Source: Chitinophagaceae bacterium
GTDB taxonomy: Bacteria > Bacteroidota > Bacteroidia > Chitinophagales > Chitinophagaceae
Length of the DNA stretch: 64,000 nucleotides
Reading direction: 5' to 3'
Assembly (NCBI GenBank): GCA_017307735.1
Contig: JAFKGR010000016.1
Coordinates: 1 to 64,000, forward strand
This document shows positions 51,688-60,982 of the stretch, piece by piece. Below the pieces are notes generated by a model. It worked only from the letters and a program-made list of their open reading frames with translations. It had not been told where the DNA came from and did no database searches. Within the stretch, counting starts at the first letter, position 1; every line of letters starts with the position of its first letter. A program made the position numbers and the translations under genes.

Positions 51688-53274
51688 TTACCTCCATCTA
51701 TCCGGATGTGCTTTTGCAAAATCATCCTTGTATTTTTCAGGGATCTGATTATTCAGCATACATCCCAGTTCCAGCGAAGGATAAATATCTTCCAGTGTCC
51801 TCACTTCATTCATAAATACTCTTCTGTAAATATGGCTGCGTGTGAGTTCACGCGGATTTTCAATTCCGGCAGCCCCCAACAATTCTACAAATGATTTCAC
51901 GGTTTCTTCGTGGTAGTTGGCCACTCTCACTTTCTTATTTGAAACAACCAAACCTTTTACCAATTGCGGGTTCTGGGTGGTAATTCCCGTCGGACAGGTA
52001 TTTTTATTACACTGTCTTGCCTGAATGCAACCCAGCGCCATCATCATTCCGCGGGCGCTCATACATACATCCGCTCCCAAAGAAATTGCACGGATCATGT
52101 GAAAACCGCTGAAGATTTTTCCGGAAGTAAATAATTTGATATGATGCCGGATATTGAAACCTCTCAACATATTTTCAACGAAAGCCAATCCGTCCATAAA
52201 CGGTGCGCCTACATAATTGCTGAATTCCTGTGGCGCAGCTCCGGTGCCGCCTTCTCCCCCATCTACATTGATAAAATCGGGATAAGTATCCATTTCAATC
52301 ATCGCTTTACAAATGCCGATAAATTCACTCTTGTGGCCAATGCATAGTTTGAAACCAACCGGGCGACCATTGGAAGCCTCGCGTAATTTCTGAACAAATT
52401 CAATCAGTCCGCGCGGAGTGGAAAATGCAGTGTGGTAAGGTGGTGAAAAAATAGTTACATAAGGTTTTACGTGACGGATCGAGGCAATTTCCGGGGTATT
52501 CTTTGCAGCCGGTAAAATGCCGCCATGTCCGGGTTTGGCTCCCTGGCTGATTTTTATTTCAACCATTTTTACTTCCGGGCGATTTACGTTATCCCTGAAT
52601 TTTTCAAAACTAAAATTACCGTTTTCATCGCGTGCTCCAAAATATCCGGTTCCGATTTGCCAGATCAGATCTCCGCCTTCCATTAAATGATAGGGGCTGA
52701 TACCACCTTCCCCTGTATTGTGCGCAAATCCACCGATCCTTGCCCCGCCATTCAATGCCTGCACCGCGGCTTTACTCAAGGCTCCAAAACTCATAGCGCT
52801 GATGTTCAAAACACTACAGCTATAGGGTTGTTTGCAATCTTTGTTTCCAACGATCACCCGGGGATTGTGATTCATTTTAAGAAAATCCTGCGGAGCAATA
52901 CTATGGGTCATCCATTCATACCCTTCCTGATAAACATCAAACTGAGTTCCAAAAGGCATGGTGTCCAATTCTTTTTTGGCCCTTTGATAAATGGTGCTGC
53001 GGTCCATCCGGTTGATGGGCCTGCCGTCCATATCACTCTCAACAAAATATTGGTACATTTTGGGACGGAGATCTTCCATTATCCAGCGCAAACGGCCGAG
53101 CACAGGAAAGTTTCTCCAAAGCGTATGTCTCTTCTGGACCAGGTCATCAATCCCGATTCCGATAAAGATTAAACTAAGTGCGAGGAAAAACCAGAAACCG
53201 CTCCAAACAAAAATTGACAGCAGGGTAAATACAACCACAGCACTGATGCTGCCCAGTACAAATTTTCTTCTCAT
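51688..53274 (-). CDS. FMN-binding glutamate synthase family protein
   Basis: The product is 528 residues from the ATG at 53274 (MRRKFVLGSISAVVVFTLLS), which gives an N-terminal membrane segment (two helices, about 5-45). The rest is the GltB FMN/central domain: FGALSKAAVQALNGGARIG, ISQGAKPGHGGILPAAKNTP, VDGGEGGTGAAP, and the Cys-rich GCIQARQCNKNTCPTGI (about 440-456), as for a 3Fe-4S site. It lacks the amidotransferase domain, so it is not a complete glutamate synthase. Membrane-anchored stand-alone forms have unknown substrates. Confidence 0.9.
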   Translation of the reverse strand: MRRKFVLGSISAVVVFTLLSIFVWSGFWFFLALSLIFIGIGIDDLVQKRHTLWRNFPVLGRLRWIMEDLRPKMYQYFVESDMDGRPINRMDRSTIYQRAKKELDTMPFGTQFDVYQEGYEWMTHSIAPQDFLKMNHNPRVIVGNKDCKQPYSCSVLNISAMSFGALSKAAVQALNGGARIGGFAHNTGEGGISPYHLMEGGDLIWQIGTGYFGARDENGNFSFEKFRDNVNRPEVKMVEIKISQGAKPGHGGILPAAKNTPEIASIRHVKPYVTIFSPPYHTAFSTPRGLIEFVQKLREASNGRPVGFKLCIGHKSEFIGICKAMIEMDTYPDFINVDGGEGGTGAAPQEFSNYVGAPFMDGLAFVENMLRGFNIRHHIKLFTSGKIFSGFHMIRAISLGADVCMSARGMMMALGCIQARQCNKNTCPTGITTQNPQLVKGLVVSNKKVRVANYHEETVKSFVELLGAAGIENPRELTRSHIYRRVFMNEVRTLEDIYPSLELGCMLNNQIPEKYKDDFAKAHPDRWR

Positions 53275-53493
53275 GAAACATTTAAAAATTAGGTGCAGCC
53301 AAATATCGTTGAATAAAATCAATTTTCAAATGAAGAAAGACCACAGGGCAGATGCACTCTTATTTTTGAAAGTTTGAAAAAAAAATTCTATTCAAGCAAT
53401 CTGATTTTTTTTAAACACAACAATCGATTTTCCTGCGGAAACTTTTATGAATCACTTTCATTCACAACATTCCTTAGTTTTACTGAAAAAAAT

Positions 53494-54036
53494 ATGGATC
53501 CTTTAAAATTGGGAATTGGAACAAGGCTTCAGCATACGCAATACGGGCAAGGTGTTATTGTAGGTGTCAGGTTTGCTACTTATTTAATCACATTCATACA
53601 TCAGGGTACAAAAGAAATTGACAAGGGAGATTCAAATCTTGAAGAAATCATTCCTGAAAATATTTCGGCTGAAATAGAGACCACAAGCGAGTTGGAAAAA
53701 TCTCTTGCAAAAATTTTGAGGCTGTGGAACGGTTCTGAAGAATTGATTCCTTTGGGAGATCGATGGGTTGGAGGTACGATGTTATTACAACCGGCAGATA
53801 AAATTCAAAAGCCGAAGGAAATACCCATTGAGATTTTCTTTCATAAAATTGTAATGCTTCGCGACAGGTTAAGGGTGTTGGAACAACAGGTCAATGCCAA
53901 TAAAAAACTGAAAGATGAAGACAAAGTAAACCTGCAACAATACATCACAAGGGTTTATGGCACATTGACCACTTTCAATGTATTGTTTAAGAATAAAGAA
54001 AATTGGTTTGTGGGAGAAAAGGGCGCCGGGGAATAA
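53494..54036 (+). CDS. Hypothetical protein
   Basis: The ATG at 53494 is chosen (MDPLKLGIGTRLQHTQYGQG, 180 residues); the upstream extension to 53374 is Phe/Ser-rich and poorly coding. The N-terminal half has the beta-rich pattern GTRLQHTQYGQGVIVGVRFATYL, recalling short SH3-like or CarD-like barrels. The C-terminal part is charged and helical (MLRDRLRVLEQQVNANKKLKDED), likely a coiled coil. No family is assigned. It is convergent with the GntR gene, with 53 bp between stops. Confidence 0.7.
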   Translation: MDPLKLGIGTRLQHTQYGQGVIVGVRFATYLITFIHQGTKEIDKGDSNLEEIIPENISAEIETTSELEKSLAKILRLWNGSEELIPLGDRWVGGTMLLQPADKIQKPKEIPIEIFFHKIVMLRDRLRVLEQQVNANKKLKDEDKVNLQQYITRVYGTLTTFNVLFKNKENWFVGEKGAGE

Positions 54037-54089
54037 GTATTCAGATAAAAAATCTCTTTGAAAATCAGTTCCCAAAAATGGTATGCTTC

Positions 54090-54794
54090 TTAATCGGAAT
54101 CAAATATTCTTGCAAAATGGTTTTCAAGATGGCTTCGCATGCCTTCTCTGAAATCCTGGGCAGATTTGGTTTTAAGAATGTCCACAAGCTGTTTGTGAGA
54201 AACAAAAGTTTTTAAGAAAGTTTGCTTCTTTAAAATACCACTTTTTTGAACATAATCGAAAACAGGTAAAAGTAATTTCTGAAACATTTTCATTTCCTCG
54301 TTACCTGATATTTCGTACAGTTTTCCATGAAATGCGATTTCATGTTCGATATTAAACAAGTGGTGTTCGGGTTGCGAAGGTTCATCACTAATAATTTCGT
54401 ACAATTCTTCAATATCCTTTGGGTTGACTCGCTGAACAAGAAAATCAGCCATTCCAACTTCGAGAGCAAGGCGCAATTCAAACAACTCTCTCAGGGTTTC
54501 TTCGCTAAGGATATAAGGATTTAGTTTTTTACTGAGGTTGCCAAAAATATCAGGGCTGACGATTACAGTTCCTTTTTTCTTTTTTGACTCTACCAGGCCC
54601 AAAATCCGTAACCTGGTTAAAGCCTCTCTTACCACGGTACGGCTTACGCCAAGCGATTCGGACAACTCTAATTCTTTGGGAATCGTATCACCAACTTTCA
54701 ATTTGCGTTCCTGTAAAAGTGATACGAGCCTCGCTTCAACTTTGTCCACCAGGCTCCTGGTATCAATACTCTTAAAAATTTCTTCTTCCGGCAC
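54090..54794 (-). CDS. GntR family regulator, FadR subfamily (sialic-acid locus)
   Basis: This 234-residue protein starts at a GTG. The winged helix-turn-helix is at about 17-80 (LKVGDTIPKELELSESLGVS, then RTVVREALTRLRILGLVE). The C-terminal FCD ligand domain, about 95-230, has the expected acidic/His metal positions (EIAFHGKLYEISGN, FVSHKQL, MRSHLENHF). Encoded divergently, 197 bp from the SusC start, it is the likely repressor of the sialic-acid genes, released by a sugar or metabolite. The palindrome at 54952-54966 is its probable operator. Confidence 0.9.
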   Translation of the reverse strand: MPEEEIFKSIDTRSLVDKVEARLVSLLQERKLKVGDTIPKELELSESLGVSRTVVREALTRLRILGLVESKKKKGTVIVSPDIFGNLSKKLNPYILSEETLRELFELRLALEVGMADFLVQRVNPKDIEELYEIISDEPSQPEHHLFNIEHEIAFHGKLYEISGNEEMKMFQKLLLPVFDYVQKSGILKKQTFLKTFVSHKQLVDILKTKSAQDFREGMRSHLENHFARIFDSD

Positions 54795-54919
54795 TTATAT
54801 ACTTGGGAATTAAATAATTCAATTAATAATCTTTATTCCTGGATTCGCAAATTTAATTGTCTGACCATATTAAAACCATGAATTAAAAAAAATCACAATT
54901 CACAATTCAAAAAAAATAT

Positions 54920-54951
54920 TTTGTTAATCACAAAATTAGTAAATACTTTTG
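54920..54951 (+). promoter_or_regulatory. Promoter of the sialic-acid utilisation operon
   Basis: TTTG (54920-54923), a 20-bp spacer and TACTTTTG (54944-54951) match the Bacteroidota sigma consensus (TTTG, 19-21 bp, TAnnTTTG) exactly. The start of transcription would be near 54956, with a leader of about 35 nt before the ATG at 54992. Confidence 0.8.
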
Positions 54952-54966
54952 TTATGTCATACATAA
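54952..54966. promoter_or_regulatory. Palindromic operator candidate for the GntR regulator
   Basis: TTATGT-CAT-ACATAA has perfect 6-bp arms around 3 bp and contains the GT-NNN-AC core typical of GntR-family sites. It directly follows the -7 box, so a bound dimer would block initiation. Confidence 0.6.
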
Positions 54967-54991
54967 TACATTCCTAATTCAACATTTCTTT

Positions 54992-57900
54992 ATGAACCAA
55001 TTCACCAAATTAAGAAAACTCGTGATGGTGCTTATGGCTTTGTTTATCAGCATAGGAGCCCTGGCACAAACAAAAACAGTAGCCGGAAAGGTTATTTCAG
55101 CAGAAGATGGCCATCCGTTGCCCAACGTATCTGTAACCATTCAGGGTAAAACGACGGGCACACAAACCAACAGCGAAGGCGAATTCACCATTCAGGTAAC
55201 TCCGCAAGACGTACTGGTATTCACCTTCGTCGGGCGTGTAAGCCAAAAGATAACCGTGGGTAGCCAAACTCAAATCGTAGTCGCAATGAGCACTGAGGCT
55301 TCCCAATTAAACACAGTTGTGGTTGTGGGTTATGGAACACAAAAGAGAAGCGACTTTACCGGAGCAGCTTCCAAAGTGAACCAGTTAGCGATTGAAAATA
55401 ACCCCAGCACCAATGTTGCCACAGCTTTGCAGGGAACTGTACCAGGGCTTATGGTTCAGCAAACCACCGGTCAGCCTGGAACAACTCCAAACATTTCTTT
55501 CAGAGGAGGGACAGGGTTTGATGGTTCAGGCAGCCCTCTTTATGTGGTAGATGGAGTCATTCTTCCTTCACTTTACGGCCTGGACATGAACGATATTGAG
55601 TCAATAGATGTATTGAAAGACGCCGCTTCAACTGCCATTTATGGTGCGAGAGCAGCCAATGGTGTTGTATTGATAACTACTAAAAAAGGAAAGAAAGGCA
55701 AAACTCAGGTGCAATACAGCATTGCAGAAACCAGGAATTTCAAAAGAAGTATTGCAAATGATTATATGAGTACTGAAGATTATTTGAAAATGAACAGGCT
55801 CGGTTTGCGTGCGAGATATATCGCAGACTCGCTGAGTGGAACTGGTGTAGCCGCTGATAAAGGACAACTAAATGGCGCCTGGGGATGGGCTTTTGGAGCA
55901 ACCAATTCCTCACCCGTCGGGCTATACACAACCCAAAGATTAAATGATGCAAACCGAAATCTTCTTTCTGCTCCGGGATGGAAATTATTAGTTGATCCCA
56001 ACCCATTTTTCCCAAGTACAATGGATAGCATCCTATACAAAGACATATCAACAAAGACCAGAGAGGATATGCTGGAAAAGACAACGAATACCTTGGAAAA
56101 TTCAGTGACTTTTTCGGGAGCAAACGATCAGGGAGCCTTTGCTCTGAGTTTAAATACGGTAAAAGACAATGGAGTAATTATCGGATCCTGGTTAAAAAGA
56201 ATGAACCTGAATTTTAATGGTTCACTCAATGTCGGGAAAAATCTGAAGATTGGATTGAATACAAATGCATACGACCTGCAACAAGGCGTACCTTATTCAG
56301 AACCGGGAGTAGCAGGCTCAACGGGAAATACCGGCGGTTTGATGCAGCGTTTCCTTGGGGTAGCTCCTACCGTCCGTTATTACAATGACACCTCAGGCGC
56401 TGTATTACCAGGGCCTAATGATATTACATTGGGAAATCCTTTGTACTGGAGTCAATTATTTAATAACAGCACTAATCAGCAAAGGTTTATGGGAGCTGTC
56501 AATATTGAGTACAAGATATTACCCTTCCTGAAATTTATAGCTAACGGTTCCGGATACATGCTATATCAAAATAATAATTTCTTTACCGAAGCCTATCAGC
56601 AAGGTAACGGAGGCTCAATAAATACAACACGTCCGGCTTCTTTCGGAAACTACCGTGATATACAATATACCTATAATGGCTTTCTTGAATTCGATAAGAA
56701 ATTCAACGGCCACAGTATCACCATCATGGCCGGTGGTGAATCTTATGATTACAAAAGATATACTTTTTCAGGTTCGGCACAGGGTGCACCCACCGATTTT
56801 ATCCCGTGGTTAGTGGCATCCAACACTCCTTCTGTTTTGAATGGAACAATTTTAAATCCTTCGGGAGCCTCTTCTGATTTCCCCTACTGGGAAAAAATAA
56901 ACTCTGCCATTGGAAGGTTGAATTATTCTTACAGAGATAAATATTTCCTGACCGGCATACTTCGTATGGACGGCTCATCCAGGCTGGATCCAAGCAATTA
57001 CTTCAGCACTTATCCGGGTATCTCAGCAGGATGGAATCTTCACAAAGAAAATTTCTTTGAGAACAGCAAAATCTCCAATTACGTAAGTACTATAAAACCA
57101 AGAATCAGTTTTGGGGAAAATGGAAACCTCCAATTTTTCAATAACCCAAGCCAATTTGGTGGAAACCCCTATTTCCCGACATCCCAGATATATTCTAATG
57201 CCGGTGTGTACAATGGATTGGGCGGCGCTTATCAGCCAAGTTATATCAATTCAAACCTGAAATGGGAAAGAACAAATTCACTGGATTTCGGCGCTGATCT
57301 GGGATTTTTTGGTGACAGAGTCACTCTGATTGCCGATTATTTTATCCGCAATGTATTTGATAAACTTGCCAGTTTGCCTATTTCAGCTCAAACCGGGTTT
57401 ACAGGTTTTACCACAAATCTTTCTCAATTAAGGAACAAAGGATTTGAGCTTTCTCTTAACGCAACGGTTATCCAGCCAAAACGCAGCGGAGATTTCGGTC
57501 TCGACTTCGGTGCCACTTTCTACACAGTTAAAAGTTATGCTGTGAAATTGCCTTTCAATGGACTTCCCGGAAACAGACAGCAAACCCGGCAGGTTTACGA
57601 TCCCAATCATCCTGGGCAGTTTATGTATGTAGGTGGTTTGATAGAAGGTCAACGCATAGGGCTTGATGAGGTTTGGGCTCCCAAATGGGATGGCATTTAC
57701 ACTTCTCAGAAAATGCTTGATGACGATGCCAATGTTTACAATGCTTTTCTGCCTTATGCCAACAAAAGATTCAAGCAAATGGGAGATGCAAAATGGCATC
57801 AGGTTTATCAGAATGACACAATCAACAGTTTCCAATTTGTTTACGTAGGGCGTACTACACCAAAAGCATCTGGTAGTTTCTTCCTGAATGGCCATTACAA

Positions 57901-58366
57901 AGGATTCAGTTTGTATGGCGGATTTGATTATGCGTATGGGTTTGTAATCTTAAACAATGAAAAGTTGAGAGGCCTCAGCCAGGTACAAGGTTCACAAAAT
58001 GGTACCACAGATGTTTTAAATACCTGGACTCCTGACAATCCGAATGCACCTCTACCGATGTACTATTGGGCAAACCAGGGCAGAAACTTTGCAACTGATG
58101 GCGGCGGAAACAATCCTCCGGCAAATCTTTGGGAGAAAGGAGATTACATTATGGTCAGAGAGTTGACATTGAGTTACAGACTGAGCCCTCATTTTATCGA
58201 AACAGTATTGAACAATAAAATTAAAGGATTAAGCCTTTCAGTAACCGGATCGAACCTGGTTTATTTCACTCAGTATAGTGGATTATTCCCGGAAGTCGGA
58301 GGGTTTGACAATGGACGTTATCCATTGCCAAGAAGGGTAACATTCGGAGCTCAGTTCACTTTTTAA
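54992..58366 (+). CDS. SusC/RagA family TonB-linked outer-membrane protein (sialic-acid locus)
   Basis: This 1124-residue protein has a signal peptide at 1-26 (ALFISIGALAQ), a carboxypeptidase-regulatory-like domain at about 28-100, a TonB-box region at about 105-118 (LNTVVVVGYGTQKR), a plug with SFRGGTGFDGSGSPLYVVDG, DIESIDVLKDAASTAIYGAR and ANGVVLITTKKG, then a large barrel ending in FGAQFTF. It is the TonB-driven porin for the sugar taken up by this locus, probably sialic acid or a sialylated glycan. It starts the operon with the susD gene 22 bp downstream. Confidence 0.95.
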   Translation: MNQFTKLRKLVMVLMALFISIGALAQTKTVAGKVISAEDGHPLPNVSVTIQGKTTGTQTNSEGEFTIQVTPQDVLVFTFVGRVSQKITVGSQTQIVVAMSTEASQLNTVVVVGYGTQKRSDFTGAASKVNQLAIENNPSTNVATALQGTVPGLMVQQTTGQPGTTPNISFRGGTGFDGSGSPLYVVDGVILPSLYGLDMNDIESIDVLKDAASTAIYGARAANGVVLITTKKGKKGKTQVQYSIAETRNFKRSIANDYMSTEDYLKMNRLGLRARYIADSLSGTGVAADKGQLNGAWGWAFGATNSSPVGLYTTQRLNDANRNLLSAPGWKLLVDPNPFFPSTMDSILYKDISTKTREDMLEKTTNTLENSVTFSGANDQGAFALSLNTVKDNGVIIGSWLKRMNLNFNGSLNVGKNLKIGLNTNAYDLQQGVPYSEPGVAGSTGNTGGLMQRFLGVAPTVRYYNDTSGAVLPGPNDITLGNPLYWSQLFNNSTNQQRFMGAVNIEYKILPFLKFIANGSGYMLYQNNNFFTEAYQQGNGGSINTTRPASFGNYRDIQYTYNGFLEFDKKFNGHSITIMAGGESYDYKRYTFSGSAQGAPTDFIPWLVASNTPSVLNGTILNPSGASSDFPYWEKINSAIGRLNYSYRDKYFLTGILRMDGSSRLDPSNYFSTYPGISAGWNLHKENFFENSKISNYVSTIKPRISFGENGNLQFFNNPSQFGGNPYFPTSQIYSNAGVYNGLGGAYQPSYINSNLKWERTNSLDFGADLGFFGDRVTLIADYFIRNVFDKLASLPISAQTGFTGFTTNLSQLRNKGFELSLNATVIQPKRSGDFGLDFGATFYTVKSYAVKLPFNGLPGNRQQTRQVYDPNHPGQFMYVGGLIEGQRIGLDEVWAPKWDGIYTSQKMLDDDANVYNAFLPYANKRFKQMGDAKWHQVYQNDTINSFQFVYVGRTTPKASGSFFLNGHYKGFSLYGGFDYAYGFVILNNEKLRGLSQVQGSQNGTTDVLNTWTPDNPNAPLPMYYWANQGRNFATDGGGNNPPANLWEKGDYIMVRELTLSYRLSPHFIETVLNNKIKGLSLSVTGSNLVYFTQYSGLFPEVGGFDNGRYPLPRRVTFGAQFTF

Positions 58367-58387
58367 TCAATCAAAAAAAATAAGAAA

Positions 58388-59920
58388 ATGAAACTCGATC
58401 AATCATTTTATAAAATAGTTTTAGGAGGAATATTTTCATTCTTTTTACTTACAGGATGTAAGAAAGAATTGGAAAAAGTCATTCCGCAAGATGCCGTAAG
58501 CAAATCTCTGGCGCTTAAAGATGCCGGAGCGGCTCAAACGTTGTATGCTGGTGTTTATTCACGATTTCGTGCGTACAATTCTACCCTTTTCAATCTTGGT
58601 GAAATGCGTTCGGACATTTGGGCCGACGGAATCTTTACAGAAACCGCAGATCCCACTGCTCAAAATCTCTGGACACAAAACATCAGCAGCACCATTGTTC
58701 CCTATTCAAATTGGGGCGGTTTTTACAACCTTATTTATCAAATCAATAATGCCATTCAGGTTTTACCTCAGAGTCCACTGGATGCAGCTACCAGCCAACG
58801 TGAAGTAGCTGAGATGTACGGCCTGAGAGCATATATTTATTATACAATGCTCAAGACCTGGGGCGGGGTACCTCTGACAATTGAACCGATACAAACAATC
58901 ACCAATGCTTCTGAAACATTCAAAGCGAGGAGCACTCCCGATTCTGTAATGCTTCAGATAAAAAGCGATATTGAAAAATCATTATCTCTCTTTGGAAGCA
59001 GCGATATCATTCCATCCGGGAAAAGAGTATTCTGGAACAGAGTAGCAACGCTTGTTTTGAAAGGAGATGTTTATTTATGGTCGGGTACCAATATGAATGG
59101 AGGCCAGGCTGATCTCACAACGGCGTTGAATGCTCTGCAGGAAGTAGAAAATCTGCAAGGCGGTTCATTAAATCTTTTGCCCAATTATGCTGATATTTTT
59201 GATCCCACTAAAAAGACCAATAATCCGGAAATTATTTTCGCAGTCAATTATGAATTGGGACAAGCTCAACAGGGTACGTTTGGCATCTTTCTGGTCAATA
59301 ACCTTCAGGCAACGGGATTGTCATTTGCACAGGCTTCCACTCCCCTAGTTTCATCTGTTTATCCCTATGTCGGCGGAGCCAACAGAGTTGGTATGTCACA
59401 GAATATGATTAATAAACTCACATCCGGCCCGGCCGACCAGAGAATTGCAAACACATTTAAGGTAATGTACACCGCCGCGTCACCTTATGATACGCGTGGA
59501 GTGTTGCTTACAAAGTTTATCGGCACTACATCAGGTACTACTCAGGTTTACAACAATGACTTTCCTATTTATCGTTATGCTGATGTCTTATTGTTGGCAG
59601 CAGAGGCAAAAACCAAGTTAGGTCAGGATCCGACAAGCGAAATAATGCAAATAAGAACACGTGCTTATGGCGCGCTTGCGCCGGTATTTACAAATGGATC
59701 CCAGACTGATAATATGAATGCGGTTCTGGATGAATATCTCAGAGAATTTATCGGAGAAGGAAAACGGTGGTATGCATTGAGAAGGGCCGGTGACAACTTT
59801 GTTTATGCAGCAATAGATCCTTCGATTCTTTCTCCTAATTCTGCTGCAAAACTCTTATTGCCGATTTCGACATCAATGATGAACAATGATCCGCTATTGA
59901 CCCAGACGCCGGGGTATTGA
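58388..59920 (+). CDS. SusD/RagB family outer-membrane lipoprotein (sialic-acid locus)
   Basis: This 510-residue protein has a lipoprotein signal ending at LLTGC (Cys24). It has the TPR-like fold (AEMYGLRAYIYYTMLKTWGG, about 140-159) and the C-terminal SusD signature (RYADVLLLAAEAKTKLGQ and EFIGEGKRWYALRR). It is the surface binding lid of the SusC above. A stable hairpin (59943-59983) separates it from the intracellular enzymes. Confidence 0.93.
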   Translation: MKLDQSFYKIVLGGIFSFFLLTGCKKELEKVIPQDAVSKSLALKDAGAAQTLYAGVYSRFRAYNSTLFNLGEMRSDIWADGIFTETADPTAQNLWTQNISSTIVPYSNWGGFYNLIYQINNAIQVLPQSPLDAATSQREVAEMYGLRAYIYYTMLKTWGGVPLTIEPIQTITNASETFKARSTPDSVMLQIKSDIEKSLSLFGSSDIIPSGKRVFWNRVATLVLKGDVYLWSGTNMNGGQADLTTALNALQEVENLQGGSLNLLPNYADIFDPTKKTNNPEIIFAVNYELGQAQQGTFGIFLVNNLQATGLSFAQASTPLVSSVYPYVGGANRVGMSQNMINKLTSGPADQRIANTFKVMYTAASPYDTRGVLLTKFIGTTSGTTQVYNNDFPIYRYADVLLLAAEAKTKLGQDPTSEIMQIRTRAYGALAPVFTNGSQTDNMNAVLDEYLREFIGEGKRWYALRRAGDNFVYAAIDPSILSPNSAAKLLLPISTSMMNNDPLLTQTPGY

Positions 59921-59942
59921 CAGAACTTGAATGTAGAATATT

Positions 59943-59983
59943 ATGTTGATGGCAGGGGGAATTAAAATTCCTGCCATCAACAT
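59943..59983 (+). promoter_or_regulatory. Long stable hairpin between susD and the lyase gene
   Basis: ATGTTGATGGCAGG (59943-59956) and CCTGCCATCAACAT (59970-59983) form a perfect 14-bp stem over a 13-nt loop, 23 bp after the susD stop. No T run follows on the plus strand, so it is not a classical terminator. It may act as an attenuator or protect the susCD message end, lowering expression of downstream genes. Confidence 0.65.
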
Positions 59984-60036
59984 TTGGCATGATGTGTAAT
60001 AACTTTGATAAAAAATAAAATAATTAAATAATCATA

Positions 60037-60963
60037 ATGAATTTCAAACACCTTACAGGCCTTATCTCTGCACCGTTCACACCGTTGAATGAAGACGGAT
60101 CTCTCAATCTTTCTCTCATTCCGGAATATTATAAATTTTTGAAAGCAAATAAAATTACCGGAGCATTTATTTGTGGCTCCACCGGAGAAGGCGTTTCCCT
60201 CACAACACAAGAAAAAAAAGATGTGGCCAAAACATGGGCATCCTGCACAAAAAAGGATAAAGACTTTAAAGTGATGATGCTGACAGGAGGCACAAGTATT
60301 GCTGACAGTATTGATATTGCGATGTATGCCCAGAAAGTAGGCCTGTACGCAGTTTCATTCACCGCACCTTACTATTTCAAACCGGCAAATGCCAAAATGC
60401 TGGCTGCCTGTTGTAAAGAAATAGCTGCAGCAGTTCCGGAAATGCCTTTTTATTATTACCATATTCCGGTTCTCAATGGATGTAATGTTCCCATGATTCA
60501 GCTTTTGCACGAAGTGGATGGCATCATCCCAAACTTTGCAGGTATCAAATACACCCACGAAGATTTTATGGATTTTCTATCCTGCCTGAGATTTAATAAT
60601 AGTAAATATGATATGCTCTGGGGAAGGGATGAAAATATGCTGGCTTCCCTCTCGCTCGGTTCAAAAGGTGCTGTGGGCAGCACTTACAACTATGCAGCGC
60701 CGTTATACTACGATATGATTGATGCTTTTGAAAAAAATAATTTAGCAACGGCTCAGGAATTACAGCAGAAATCTATTGATATGATTACCTTACTCGGGAA
60801 ATACGGAGGTATTGCCACCGGTAAGGCATATATGAAACTGGTCGGCGTGGATTGCGGTGAATTCAGGCTGCCCGTAAAAAACATGAGCGCTTCAGAATTT
60901 AAATCTTTCAAAAGTGATGTGGCAAAATTGGGATTCAAAAAATTCTGTTCGGTAAAACCTTAA
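60037..60963 (+). CDS. nanA: N-acetylneuraminate lyase (NanA type)
   Basis: This 308-residue class I aldolase of the dihydrodipicolinate synthase family cleaves sialic acid to ManNAc and pyruvate. Active-site elements are CGSTGEG (46-52), the Tyr of YYHIPVLNG (Tyr141), the Schiff-base Lys171 in AGIKYTHED, WGRDENM (195-201) and GSKGAVGSTYN (208-218). The last two fit sialic-acid lyases rather than DapA. Context of transporter, mutarotase and epimerase supports this. Confidence 0.92.
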   Translation: MNFKHLTGLISAPFTPLNEDGSLNLSLIPEYYKFLKANKITGAFICGSTGEGVSLTTQEKKDVAKTWASCTKKDKDFKVMMLTGGTSIADSIDIAMYAQKVGLYAVSFTAPYYFKPANAKMLAACCKEIAAAVPEMPFYYYHIPVLNGCNVPMIQLLHEVDGIIPNFAGIKYTHEDFMDFLSCLRFNNSKYDMLWGRDENMLASLSLGSKGAVGSTYNYAAPLYYDMIDAFEKNNLATAQELQQKSIDMITLLGKYGGIATGKAYMKLVGVDCGEFRLPVKNMSASEFKSFKSDVAKLGFKKFCSVKP

Positions 60964-60982
60964 ATCAGGGAAAAATAGTTGA

